A stretch of DNA of 64,000 nt from Hephaestia mangrovi (GTDB lineage Bacteria; Pseudomonadota; Alphaproteobacteria; Sphingomonadales; Sphingomonadaceae), in NCBI RefSeq assembly GCF_019880555.1, contig NZ_JAINVU010000007.1, forward strand, positions 1 to 64,000, given 5' to 3'. Below are positions 18,798 to 26,408 of the stretch, in pieces (positions within the stretch are counted from its first letter, which is position 1; each line of letters begins with the position of its first letter). The notes below the pieces were generated by a model. That model was not told the DNA's origin. It did no database searches and worked only from the letters and a program-made list of their open reading frames with translations. The position numbers and the translations under genes were made by a program.

Positions 18798-18904
18798 ATG
18801 GCCTCCCGGTACTTTTGATGCCTGCGGCTGGAGGATGCGTGGCTAGCACCGCCTGACCGTCGGCGATCCTTTGTTGATGCCGGCTTCGAAGGGGGCGGGC
18901 ACGC

Positions 18905-19912
18905 ATGATCATCGATTGCCACGGGCATTTCACCACCGCGCCCGATCTTCATGTCCTGTGGCGCGAAACGCAGAAGGCCGCGTCTGCGAGGGGCGGCGAT
19001 ACCGATCCGCCCTACCCGCAGATTTCCGACGACCTGATCCGCGAGGCGATCGAGCCCAACCAGCTTCGTCTTATCCAGGAGCGGGGCATCGACCTGACGT
19101 TGTTCAGTCCGCGCGCCTCGGCGATGGCACCGCATGTTGGCGATCTGGCCGTCAACATCGCGTGGAGCCGGCGCTGCAATGATCTGATCCGGCGCGTCGT
19201 CGCTCTTTATCCCGCTCATTTCGCCGGCATCTGCCAATTGCCGCAATCGACCGGCGCATCACTGGATGCCGCGATCACCGAACTGGATCGCTGCGTCAAC
19301 GAACTCGGGTTCGTCGGCTGCAACCTCAACCCCGATCCGTCGGGAGGGCGCTACGATTCGCCGCCTCTGCACGATCGCTACTGGTATCCGCTTTACGAAA
19401 AGATGGTCGATCTCGACGTGCCGGCGATGATCCATGTTTCGGGATCATGCAACCCGGGCGTTCACGCGACCGGTGCCTATTACCTGTCGGCCGATACGAT
19501 TGCATTTATGCAACTGTTGCAGGGAGACGTGTTTCGCGACTTCCCGGCGCTACGCCTGATCATCCCCCATGGCGGCGGCGCCGTTCCCTATCATTGGGGC
19601 CGTTTTCGTGGTCTGGCAGACATGCTCAACCGTCCACCGCTCGCGCAACACCTGATGCGCAACGTCTATTTCGACACCTGCGTCTACCACCAGGAAGGCG
19701 TGGATTTGCTGCTGGCGGTGATCGACACCAGCAACATACTCTTCGGTTCCGAGATGATAGGGGCCGTCCGGGGCATCGATCCAACGACGGGCCGCTATTT
19801 CGACGACACACGACATTATATCGAGCAATCTCGGCTGTCCGATGCAGCCAAGCAGGACATATTCGAAGGTAACGCGAGGAGGGTATTTCCAAGGTTAAGA
19901 TTGGTTTCCTAG
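18905..19912 (+). CDS. ligJ: 4-oxalomesaconate hydratase (amidohydrolase fold)
   Basis: This 335-residue amidohydrolase-superfamily enzyme starts MIIDCHGHFTTAPDLHVLWR, the H-x-H metal site at the N-terminus seen in LigJ. It also contains FSPRASAMAPHVGD, AGICQLPQSTGAS, GFVGCNLNPDPSGGRYDSPP, MIHVSGSCNP, RLIIPHGGGAVPYHWGRFRG and ILFGSEMIGAVRGIDP. LigJ adds water to 4-oxalomesaconate to give 4-carboxy-4-hydroxy-2-oxoadipate, the substrate of LigK 1.4 kb upstream. The length matches the family (about 340). The neighbouring LysR gene on the same strand probably controls it. Nothing is broken. Confidence 0.9.
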   Translation: MIIDCHGHFTTAPDLHVLWRETQKAASARGGDTDPPYPQISDDLIREAIEPNQLRLIQERGIDLTLFSPRASAMAPHVGDLAVNIAWSRRCNDLIRRVVALYPAHFAGICQLPQSTGASLDAAITELDRCVNELGFVGCNLNPDPSGGRYDSPPLHDRYWYPLYEKMVDLDVPAMIHVSGSCNPGVHATGAYYLSADTIAFMQLLQGDVFRDFPALRLIIPHGGGAVPYHWGRFRGLADMLNRPPLAQHLMRNVYFDTCVYHQEGVDLLLAVIDTSNILFGSEMIGAVRGIDPTTGRYFDDTRHYIEQSRLSDAAKQDIFEGNARRVFPRLRLVS

Positions 19913-20539
19913 GGCTGTAACCATGTTACATATAGTTGCGACAGGTTTTTAACAGGCCGCCAGAAATGCGCCATGGCCCGCTGACGAAGGTAGTTTCGTC
20001 ACCATTATGACAGGTGATTCCGCCGTCAAGACATGCTTTGATCCGGTGTAAGACAAGCAAATGCCTGCCGCACAGTGAACCCTTCCGAGATCAACATCGC
20101 TGCCAAGCGACAAGAAGTAGCTTTCTCACTTTGTGCACTACAATGGTCCGCCCCGGCCCGGTTGCGGTCCTTTTGACTGGTGAACGAACGGCAGTTTTTG
20201 AGGGTACGGGAATGGGCCGGGAACGGCCGCTTTGTTGGCGGCTGCGGTCGTGGCGTTGATGCTTTCTGAAGCCGGCGACTTTCGACCAGCTCATGATATT
20301 CAGTGTCGGTGATGCGAACGTCGGCTTTTTCTGAAACCCGCCATTCGAGTAGCGCAAATTGGCCGGTCGGCTTTGCGCCCCAACAGTGGTCATCCGCCGA
20401 CCCGATCTCTGAACGCAAAAGCTGTCCATCGCCTCTGCCCCGGCTCGCGTTCAGCTTAACGACAGTAGATGCGTCATCAGCAACACAGTCGAGGAAACGA
20501 CGAACGACGCCACCCCAATCCTGATCATCGAGGGCTGCT
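19913..20539. other. Geneless stretch between ligJ and the 59-residue gene
   Basis: About 630 bases hold no convincing gene. Open frames here (for example 20026-20418 minus) lack a ribosome site and coding-like third positions. The stretch is less GC-rich than its neighbours and looks like decayed or dispersed intergenic DNA. No repeat copy elsewhere in the window was found by eye. Confidence 0.5.
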
Positions 20540-20719
20540 TCATTCGCTAAACCGCCGATCTGGGCAGGCGATGCCGTAATGCAGGAAGGCTCGGCAATAT
20601 TGGTCGCGCATCACCTCATGCGCAGCTGACGCCGTCGGATTCGGCGCGGCGATCGCTAAAACGGCTTCCTGTTCGGCGCGACGGGCAAAATAAACGAAAT
20701 CAGGGAAAAGCTGCACCAT
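20540..20719 (-). CDS. Small hypothetical protein, 59 residues
   Basis: A short frame from the ATG at 20719 (GGAGA 8 bases upstream) to the TGA at 20540 encodes MVQLFPDFVYFARRAEQEAV, then LAIAAPNPTASAAHEVMRDQ and YCRAFLHYGIACPDRRFSE. The pattern F-x2-RRA-x-QE-x-A followed by a helical AH-x2-M-x-DQY resembles the short Ala/Arg-rich helical proteins common in sphingomonads (FVRRAAEEREAA...AHRELADRY type), as remembered from that group. It is the only gene-like frame in a 970-base gap and is not part of an operon. Function is unknown. Confidence 0.5.
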   Translation of the reverse strand: MVQLFPDFVYFARRAEQEAVLAIAAPNPTASAAHEVMRDQYCRAFLHYGIACPDRRFSE

Positions 20720-20843
20720 GGTTCATCTCCGGCGCCCTGTCGCCGACCAGAATAGACAGCGATGTTTCCCTGATATTTCGCGACGTCCGTCAGCGCTGTG
20801 CAGCACACGCTCTGCTGGAATTGCTGAAATTCAGGAGAAACAT

Positions 20844-20870
20844 ATGCGCTGTTTGCTGACATCAGTATAA
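20844..20870 (+). other. Possible 8-codon leader ORF
   Basis: AGGAGA is followed after a short spacer by ATG and the frame MRCLLTSV, ending in TAA 16 bases before the start of the exported dioxygenase-like gene. The ribosome site is better than that of the main gene, so a translated leader or coupling device is possible. Chance cannot be excluded. Confidence 0.25.
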
Positions 20871-20886
20871 CAGCGGATGATTGGCG

Positions 20887-21792
20887 ATGCCTGATCCCCA
20901 TGCCCATGCCCACGGCCTTTCTTACGATCTCGAGGCGATGCGCTCGCTGATCGCGCGGCGGCGGGTGCTACGCCTGTTCGCCGGCACCGGCGCGGTGGCA
21001 TTGCTTGGCGGATGCGGCGGCGATTCGGGTGCGAGCAGCGACGGCGACATCAGCGTCGTCGACACGTCGCCGACGCCCGCGCCGACCCCCACCGCGACAG
21101 CAACGCCCACGCCCACGCCGACTTCGTCGACGACGACGTGCATCGCCGATCCCGAGGAGACCGCCGGGCCTTATCCCGCCGACGGCACCAACACCGCGAG
21201 CGGATCGACCTCGAACGTGCTCACCATCAGCGGCATCGAGCGATCGGATATCCGCTCGAGCTTCATCAGCTCGACCACCGTCGCGTCGGGCACCAAGCTG
21301 ACGATCACCCTCACGCTGGTCGATTCGAACGCGTCCTGCGCACCGTTGGCGGGCTATGCGCTCTACCTGTGGCATTGCGACAACGAAGGGCATTATTCGC
21401 TCTATTCGGCGCCGAGCGAAAGCTATCTGCGCGGTATTCAGGTGACCGACAGCAACGGCCAGGCGACCTTCGTCACCAACTTCCCCGCCTGTTATTCGGG
21501 GCGCTGGCCGCACATCCATTTCGAAGTCTATTCGAGCCTGTCGAATGCAACCAGCGGCCGCTATGCGCTGCTGACTTCGCAATTGTGCATGCCCGAGGCG
21601 ATATGCGACACGGTCTATGCCGACAGCAGTCTCTATCCATCGAGCGCAACGAGGCTGGCGAGCATCACCCTTTCCAGCGACAACGTCTTCGGCGACAATA
21701 CCGCCGCCCAGATCGCGCAGCAGACGCCGGCGGTCGGCGGCAGCGTGTCGAGCGGGCTGACGGCGAGCGCAACGATCGGCCTCGCTACCTGA
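20887..21792 (+). CDS. Exported intradiol-dioxygenase-like protein (lipoprotein-type signal)
   Basis: This ~301-residue protein starts MPDPHAHAHGLSYDLEAM with a short His-rich leader. RRRVLRLFAGTGAVALLGGC then looks like a Tat-like signal ending in a lipobox (LGGC). A Pro/Thr repeat linker follows (about residues 62-85). The C-terminal beta domain matches intradiol ring-cleavage dioxygenases: YLWHCDNEGHYSLYS gives the first Tyr ligand and CYSGRWPHIHFEVY gives Tyr, His, His, so all four Fe(III) ligands appear present. Such exported relatives exist in many bacteria and their substrates are mostly unknown. It stands alone, upstream of a two-component system, and was probably not part of the catabolic island. 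Confidence 0.82.
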   Translation: MPDPHAHAHGLSYDLEAMRSLIARRRVLRLFAGTGAVALLGGCGGDSGASSDGDISVVDTSPTPAPTPTATATPTPTPTSSTTTCIADPEETAGPYPADGTNTASGSTSNVLTISGIERSDIRSSFISSTTVASGTKLTITLTLVDSNASCAPLAGYALYLWHCDNEGHYSLYSAPSESYLRGIQVTDSNGQATFVTNFPACYSGRWPHIHFEVYSSLSNATSGRYALLTSQLCMPEAICDTVYADSSLYPSSATRLASITLSSDNVFGDNTAAQIAQQTPAVGGSVSSGLTASATIGLAT

Positions 21793-21829
21793 CGACGCGC
21801 CGGCGGGCGGCGCGAGGGGGACGACGGCA

Positions 21830-22561
21830 ATGACGGCGAGTGATCGGGATCAACGGGAGGAAGCGGCGACGGCGCGACTGTTGATCGTCGACGACGATGC
21901 CTCGATCCGCCAGTTGCTGGCGCGCAGTCTCTCCGATCAGGGCTATCGCGTCGATACCGCGGCCGACGTGCCGGCGATGGAAGCGGCGCTGGCGGCGGGC
22001 ACCGTCGATCTCGTCGTTCTCGACATCATGATGCCGGGCGAGGACGGGCTGTCGGCGTGTCGCCGCCTGGCGCGGCAGGACGGGCCGGCGATCGTCTTCC
22101 TGAGCGCGCTTGGCGAGGAGGGCGATCGCATCGCCGGGCTCGACAGCGGCGCTATCCACTATCTGCCCAAGCCGTGCAGCGCGCGCGAGATCGCGGCGAC
22201 GGTGCAGGCGGCGCTGCGCCACCGGCATCTGGCGGCGCCGGTCGGGCGGCGCGCCTTCACCTTCGACGGCTGGACGATCGATCTCAGCGCGCATGAGCTG
22301 CGCGATCCCGAAGGCGTGCTGATCGACCTGACCGATGGCGAATTCGCGGTGCTGCGCGCGTTCGTCGAGCGGCCGCGCCGGGTGCTCGCTCGCGAGGCGC
22401 TGCTCGAGGCGGCGCGCGGGCCCGACAGCGACTCGTTTGATCGCGCGATAGACGTTCAGGTCAGCCGATTGCGCCGCAAGCTGCGCGCGCCGGGCAACGA
22501 GGTGATCCGCACCGTGCGCAACGAAGGCTATCTGTTCGTCCCCCGGGTCGAGCGACTGTGA
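21830..22561 (+). CDS. OmpR-family response regulator
   Basis: This 243-residue protein has an N-terminal receiver domain with RLLIVDDDASIRQLL (acidic pocket), VDLVVLDIMMPGEDG (phospho-acceptor Asp), FLSALGEEGDR and YLPKPCSAREI (conserved Lys). A C-terminal winged helix follows, with LTDGEFAVLRAFVERPRRVL and VQVSRLRRKL...VIRTVRNEGYLF. The TGA overlaps the GTG of the kinase gene (GTGA), so the pair is translationally coupled. Targets are not seen. The adjacent EF-hand and Spy-like genes suggest an envelope or metal stress role. Confidence 0.93.
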   Translation: MTASDRDQREEAATARLLIVDDDASIRQLLARSLSDQGYRVDTAADVPAMEAALAAGTVDLVVLDIMMPGEDGLSACRRLARQDGPAIVFLSALGEEGDRIAGLDSGAIHYLPKPCSAREIAATVQAALRHRHLAAPVGRRAFTFDGWTIDLSAHELRDPEGVLIDLTDGEFAVLRAFVERPRRVLAREALLEAARGPDSDSFDRAIDVQVSRLRRKLRAPGNEVIRTVRNEGYLFVPRVERL

Positions 22562-23916
22562 TCGGCCGGGTTCGCCGCTGGCGGTCGCGGCTGTTCGTGC
22601 GCGTGTTCGCGCTGATGCTGCTGACGTTGCTGGTCGTCCAGTTGCTCAACGGCGCGATCCTGTGGTTTCTGCCGCCGCCCGCGCCCCACCTCACGCCGCT
22701 GACGACGGTCGCCGCCGCGCTCGCCGGCAACGCGCCGGCATCGTTGCGCGTAGTGACGGGCAGCGCGATCGACGATCGCCGCGGCGATCCGCACGACGAG
22801 CGTGTGCGCGCGGCGCTGGCGCGATTGCTGTCGGTGCCCGAAGCCGCGGTGCGGCTGCGCAAATCGTCGCCGTCGCTGTTCGGCCCGGCCGAGGGCGGCG
22901 GCGGCCCTGGCGGCGCGTCGATGTTTCATCGCGGCCCGCCGCCCGACTTCAACGACGACGCGTTTTTGACCGGCGACTTCGCGGTGTCGGCGCGCATTGG
23001 CGGCGTGTGGCGGACGGTGACGCCCGCCGTCAGCAGCGCGGCGCCGTGGCGATCTCGCACGCTGATCTGGCTGCTCGTCGCGTTGCTGGTGGTCGCGCCG
23101 GTCGCCTGGCTGCTCGCGCGGCTGGTGACGCGGCCGATCGGCGCATTCGCGGCCGCCGCCGAGCGCCTCGGCCGCGATCCGCGCGCGCCGCCGCTGACGC
23201 TGACTGGCCCGTCCGAGATCGGCGACGCCGCCGCGGCGTTCAATGAGATGCAGGCGCGGCTCAACCGCTATGTCGAGGATCGCACGATGCTGATGGCCGC
23301 GATCGCGCATGACCTGCGCACGCCGCTGATGCGGCTCGGCCTGCGGCTCGAACAGGCGCCCGACGATCTGCGCGACGCCTGCGAGGGCGACGTGCGCGAT
23401 ATGGAGGCGATGATCGCCGCAGTGATGAGCTTCGTGCGCGACATGACGCGCTCCTCGCGCCACCAACGGCTCGATCTGCGCGCGCTCGCCGAGAGCGTGG
23501 TCGATAGCTTTGCCGATATGGGCGATTCCGTCGCGCTGGCGCCCGGCGATGCGGTAGTGCTCGACGGCGACCCGCCCGCGCTGAAGGCGATGCTCGCCAA
23601 TCTGATCGGCAATGCGGTGAAATACGCCGGCAGCGCCGAGGTGACGCTCGGCCGGAAGGACGGCATGGCGCTGATCGATGTCGCCGATCGCGGGCCCGGC
23701 ATCGCTCCACCCGATCTCGATCGCGCGTTCGAGCCGTTCTTCCGCGCCGAACGCTCGCGTAACCGCGACACCGGCGGGATCGGGCTTGGTCTCGCCAGCG
23801 TGCGGGCGGTGGCCCGCGCGCATGGCGGCGAGGCGACGCTCGTCAATCGCGCGGGCGGCGGCCTGCTGGCCACGGTGACGTTGCCGCTCGGCGCGACGGA
23901 AATCTCCGGGCAATAA
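22558..23916 (+). CDS. Membrane sensor histidine kinase (EnvZ-like layout)
   Basis: This 452-residue kinase starts at a GTG overlapping the regulator stop. An N-terminal membrane helix (LFVRVFALMLLTLLVVQLLN) is followed by a Pro/Gly-rich periplasmic domain of ~130 residues and a second helix (LIWLLVALLVVAPVAWLLAR). A HAMP-like linker comes next (RPIGAFAAAAERLGRD). The H-box is MAAIAHDLRTPLMRLGL. The ATP-binding domain shows MLANLIGNAVKYAG (N box), VADRGPGI (G1) and GGIGLGLASVRAVARAHGG (G2). The periplasmic stretch GPAEGGGGPGGASMFHRG is low-complexity, like the EF-hand and Spy-like proteins next door. All catalytic motifs look intact. Confidence 0.93.
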   Translation: MIGRVRRWRSRLFVRVFALMLLTLLVVQLLNGAILWFLPPPAPHLTPLTTVAAALAGNAPASLRVVTGSAIDDRRGDPHDERVRAALARLLSVPEAAVRLRKSSPSLFGPAEGGGGPGGASMFHRGPPPDFNDDAFLTGDFAVSARIGGVWRTVTPAVSSAAPWRSRTLIWLLVALLVVAPVAWLLARLVTRPIGAFAAAAERLGRDPRAPPLTLTGPSEIGDAAAAFNEMQARLNRYVEDRTMLMAAIAHDLRTPLMRLGLRLEQAPDDLRDACEGDVRDMEAMIAAVMSFVRDMTRSSRHQRLDLRALAESVVDSFADMGDSVALAPGDAVVLDGDPPALKAMLANLIGNAVKYAGSAEVTLGRKDGMALIDVADRGPGIAPPDLDRAFEPFFRAERSRNRDTGGIGLGLASVRAVARAHGGEATLVNRAGGGLLATVTLPLGATEISGQ

Positions 23917-23958
23917 TCGGCCGGGACCAATGCCCCTCGATCATCCGAGGGAGTTTCG

Positions 23959-24669
23959 ATGAAAAAAGTGCTGATCCCCTGTCTGCTGCTGGCGACCACC
24001 GGCTGCGCGGGCAACCATCCGCGGGGTTTCGACGGACCACCGCCGCCCGGCGGCAATGGCGGCCGACCGCTTGACGCGCGACTGTTCGTCAGCCCGATGG
24101 GAGAGCCTTTTCGTGGCGACGAAGACGGCCTTCGCCCGCAGGACGTCTGGTTTCGCGCCGCCGACCGCAACGGCGACGGCGCGATCACCGTCGATGAAAT
24201 GGCCGCCGACGCCGATCGCTTCTTCGCGATACTCGATCGCAACCGGGACGGCGGGATCGATCCTGACGAGGTGGCCTATTACGAAAAGGTCCTGCTCCCC
24301 CAATCGGGCGGTGGAGATGGTCCGCCACGCGGCGGCCGCCCCGACGGCGAAGATCACGGTCATGGTCCGGGCCGGCGGCGGCCGCCGGGTGGCGGATTTG
24401 GTGGCGGAGGATCGCCGCCTGGCGGCGGCCAGCCACCCCGCGGAGGTGATGATCACGCATCGAAAGATGATCGCCCCGACTACAGCGCGATGGGTGCGTC
24501 GCGGTTCGGCTACCTAAGGCTGCCCGAGCCGGTCAGTGCCGCGGATACCGATTTCAATCGCACCATTACACAGCTGGAGTTCGAGGCGGCGGCGAGACAG
24601 CGTTTTGCGCTGCTCGATCGCAATCACGATGGCCGGATCGTGCCAGGCGAATTGCCGCATCTCCGATAG
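23959..24669 (+). CDS. Exported EF-hand calcium-binding protein
   Basis: This 236-residue protein begins MKKVLIPCLLLATTGCAGN, a signal peptide whose Cys at 16 may be a lipid site although the lipobox is not ideal. EF-hand loops are visible at about 69-80 (DRNGDGAITVDE), 93-104 (DRNRDGGIDPDE), and near the C-terminus DTDFNRTITQLE and DRNHDGRIVPGE. The first two and the last have the D-x-(N/D)-x-D-G pattern, and the third is degenerate. The middle 60 residues are Gly/Pro/His-rich. It follows the sensor kinase by 42 bases and is probably co-transcribed, suggesting periplasmic divalent-cation sensing or storage. That role is inferred. Confidence 0.85.
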   Translation: MKKVLIPCLLLATTGCAGNHPRGFDGPPPPGGNGGRPLDARLFVSPMGEPFRGDEDGLRPQDVWFRAADRNGDGAITVDEMAADADRFFAILDRNRDGGIDPDEVAYYEKVLLPQSGGGDGPPRGGRPDGEDHGHGPGRRRPPGGGFGGGGSPPGGGQPPRGGDDHASKDDRPDYSAMGASRFGYLRLPEPVSAADTDFNRTITQLEFEAAARQRFALLDRNHDGRIVPGELPHLR

Positions 24670-24681
24670 GCCGGACGCAAC

Positions 24682-24708
24682 GAGGCCCGCGCACGAAGCG
24701 CGGGCCTC
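24682..24708 (+). terminator. Hairpin after the EF-hand gene
   Basis: GAGGCCCGCGC and its perfect complement (11-base arms) flank the loop ACGAA, 12 bases after the EF-hand stop codon. No T run follows (TCCCCC), so it may be a weak or Rho-assisted terminator. It also lies between two convergent genes. Confidence 0.7.
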
Positions 24709-24746
24709 TCCCCCGATGTGGGGCTGAGCCTTGGGAGAGCTCGAGC

Positions 24747-25292
24747 TCAGCCGTGTTGAGGGGGCGGGGGCGCGCCTTCCGGCCCGTCGCCGGGCCCATC
24801 GGGGGCCGGACCGCGCTGCGCGCGCGGACCGGGGCCGAACATCGGATCGTGCGACAGCCGGAGGTAGGCTCCGAACCGATCCTTCTGCTCGGGATTCAAG
24901 CTGGCATAGAACGCCTTGAGCGCATCCACGCGCCCGTTCTCGTCGCCGGCGTGGCGCTGCATATCGGCCAGTCGCTCGTCGAAACTCTTTTCCGGCGGCG
25001 GCCCATCGATGTCGCCGCCCGGTCCGCCTTGCGGGTGACGCGGCAGGCCCTGCTGATCGGCATGATCCCCGGCCGGCGAGGGGGGCGATTCCGGCGTACG
25101 GTTCGCCGTCAGCCACGCCGCAAGCGATTGGCGTTGTCCGGCGTCAAGCGACAGCAGCATGGCCAGATCGTCGGCGCGACGCGCGATCGGGTCTTCATGC
25201 TGAGCCGTCGCGGGCGGGCGCGGCGGCTGCGCCGCAACTGCGGGAGCGGCGATGCCCAGTGCGAGGGCAATCGGCAATACGGATAATCTCAT
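24747..25292 (-). CDS. Spy/CpxP-like periplasmic LTxxQ protein
   Basis: This 181-residue protein starts MRLSVLPIALALGIAAPAVA (ATG 25292, AGGAGA upstream), a clear signal peptide. The mature part has helical segments with the LTxxQ-like pattern: LSLDAGQRQSLAAWL near residue 50 and LNPEQKDRFGAYLRLSHDP near 135, separated by a Pro/Gly-rich stretch. The family contains periplasmic chaperones induced by envelope stress and metals. The start overlaps the stop of the upstream zinc-ribbon gene (ATGA). The nearby two-component pair is a likely regulator, by position only. Confidence 0.75.
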   Translation of the reverse strand: MRLSVLPIALALGIAAPAVAAQPPRPPATAQHEDPIARRADDLAMLLSLDAGQRQSLAAWLTANRTPESPPSPAGDHADQQGLPRHPQGGPGGDIDGPPPEKSFDERLADMQRHAGDENGRVDALKAFYASLNPEQKDRFGAYLRLSHDPMFGPGPRAQRGPAPDGPGDGPEGAPPPPQHG

Positions 25293-25510
25293 TGAAGGTT
25301 TCTCCTGGTCGGTTGACCAGAACAGGCTCGATCCCGCGGAAAGCCCAGCATCCCGGTCATGCGCCAGCGCCCGGTTTGCGGTGATTTCACCAGCAACTGG
25401 CCGCAGCTTCGACACCGGGCGTAGCGCTGGCCCGTCCTTGGGGACGCAAGCTCTATGTCGCGTCCCGGCACGTGTCGTCCGCGCTGACAATCGGCGATCC
25501 GTCGGGTCAT
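25289..25510 (-). CDS. Small zinc-ribbon-like protein, 73 residues
   Basis: The protein starts MTRRIADCQRGRHVPGRDIE at the ATG 25510, with a strong AAGGAG 7 bases upstream. An in-frame start at 25531 has no such site. It contains C8 and the pair RYARCRSCGQLLVKSPQTGR, which together look like a partial or atypical zinc ribbon (only three clear Cys plus possible His ligands). The TGA overlaps the ATG of the Spy-like gene, so the two are made together. Basic charge is high. No specific function can be assigned. Confidence 0.55.
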   Translation of the reverse strand: MTRRIADCQRGRHVPGRDIELASPRTGQRYARCRSCGQLLVKSPQTGRWRMTGMLGFPRDRACSGQPTRRNLQ

Positions 25511-26230
25511 GATCTGCTCCTTGCAGGCCATGCTACCGCGCCATGTTTCCGTGAGATTTCCCGAAAAGCCCTTTTGCGCTTTGCAATCGCTTTTCGAGCC
25601 CTGGCTTCAATTTTGGACGAGGGCTGGCGAGGGCGGCGCGGATCCCGAACCTGCTGTTCAGATCTCGCCCTGTTTCCTTTTCCCTGTCGAATTGGCCGTC
25701 GCGGGAATGATTCGGAAACAGATTGTCGCAACGGGAGCCCGCCGGTTGCAGTCACCCTTTGGTAAGGGCGGCCATCCGTGCCGTATTGCGTTCGATCGCG
25801 GACGACAGCCTCGACCGCGGCTCCAAGTCGCTCAGTGATGCTGGTCGGTTATCGCGCCGTCAAGCACACGGTAATAGAAGCCGATTTCGGTCCCTCCCCA
25901 GTGCCTCTCATGATTCCGTAATGGGGGTGCTTACAGACTTCGCTGAGTTACATTGTGATGTCTGCTTTGTTGGGTCTTTTCCTCCAAACCGGACAGGCAG
26001 CAACCGGCCCAGTTGCAGCCGATGTACGAAGGCGACCTAGCAGACGTGGGTTGTCTGCTTATGTCATGATCTGACGTTCAGCTCGGAAATCGGGGACCGC
26101 AGCTTCGTCCCAACGTCGGTCATTTTTTTGGGGCAGGCTATTGCCTGATCGAAGGCCCAATAAAGCCACCCCGGCTTTTCCGTACATTTTCCGTACGCAG
26201 CGAAGATATGCTCGCTAAGTGATTGATAAA
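25511..26230. other. Geneless 720-base stretch upstream of tRNA-Pro
   Basis: No frame here has a ribosome site with coding-like composition. The AT-richer middle (about 25900-26200) contains runs such as the T7 near 26122 and looks like degraded intergenic DNA. The region lies beyond the 3' end of the tRNA, where integrative elements may insert, but no integrase or direct repeat of the tRNA end was found by eye. Confidence 0.5.
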
Positions 26231-26307
26231 TGGTCGGGGAGAGAGGATTCGAACCTCCGGCCCCTGCCTCCCGAAGGCAGTGCTCTACCAGGCTGAGCTA
26301 CTCCCCG
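26231..26307 (-). tRNA. tRNA-Pro (anticodon CGG), CCA encoded
   Basis: On the minus strand the 77 bases fold as a full cloverleaf. The acceptor is CGGGGAG/CTCCCCG, the D arm holds AGCTCAGCCTGGTAGAGC, and the anticodon stem CTGCC/GGCAG encloses the loop TTCGGGA (anticodon CGG). The T arm is GGAGGTTCGAATCCTCT, discriminator A is followed by an encoded CCA. It reads the proline codon CCG, common in this GC-rich genome. Confidence 0.95.
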
Positions 26308-26408
26308 ACGGAGTATGACGGTGTCGGCAGCGGTCGCCGTTCCGTCAGCTTGGAGGCGCGCCTATACCCAGCCCGCGGGGGCCGCGCAAGCGTTGTGATG
26401 CGCCTGGC

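Noticed and set aside
20026..20418. 130-residue minus-strand open frame
   Set aside because: There is no ribosome site, the composition is irregular and no domain is recognised. It is most likely noncoding.
26040..26240. Integration site at the 3' end of tRNA-Pro
   Set aside because: The tRNA would be a plausible target, but no integrase gene or duplicated tRNA 3' end is visible.
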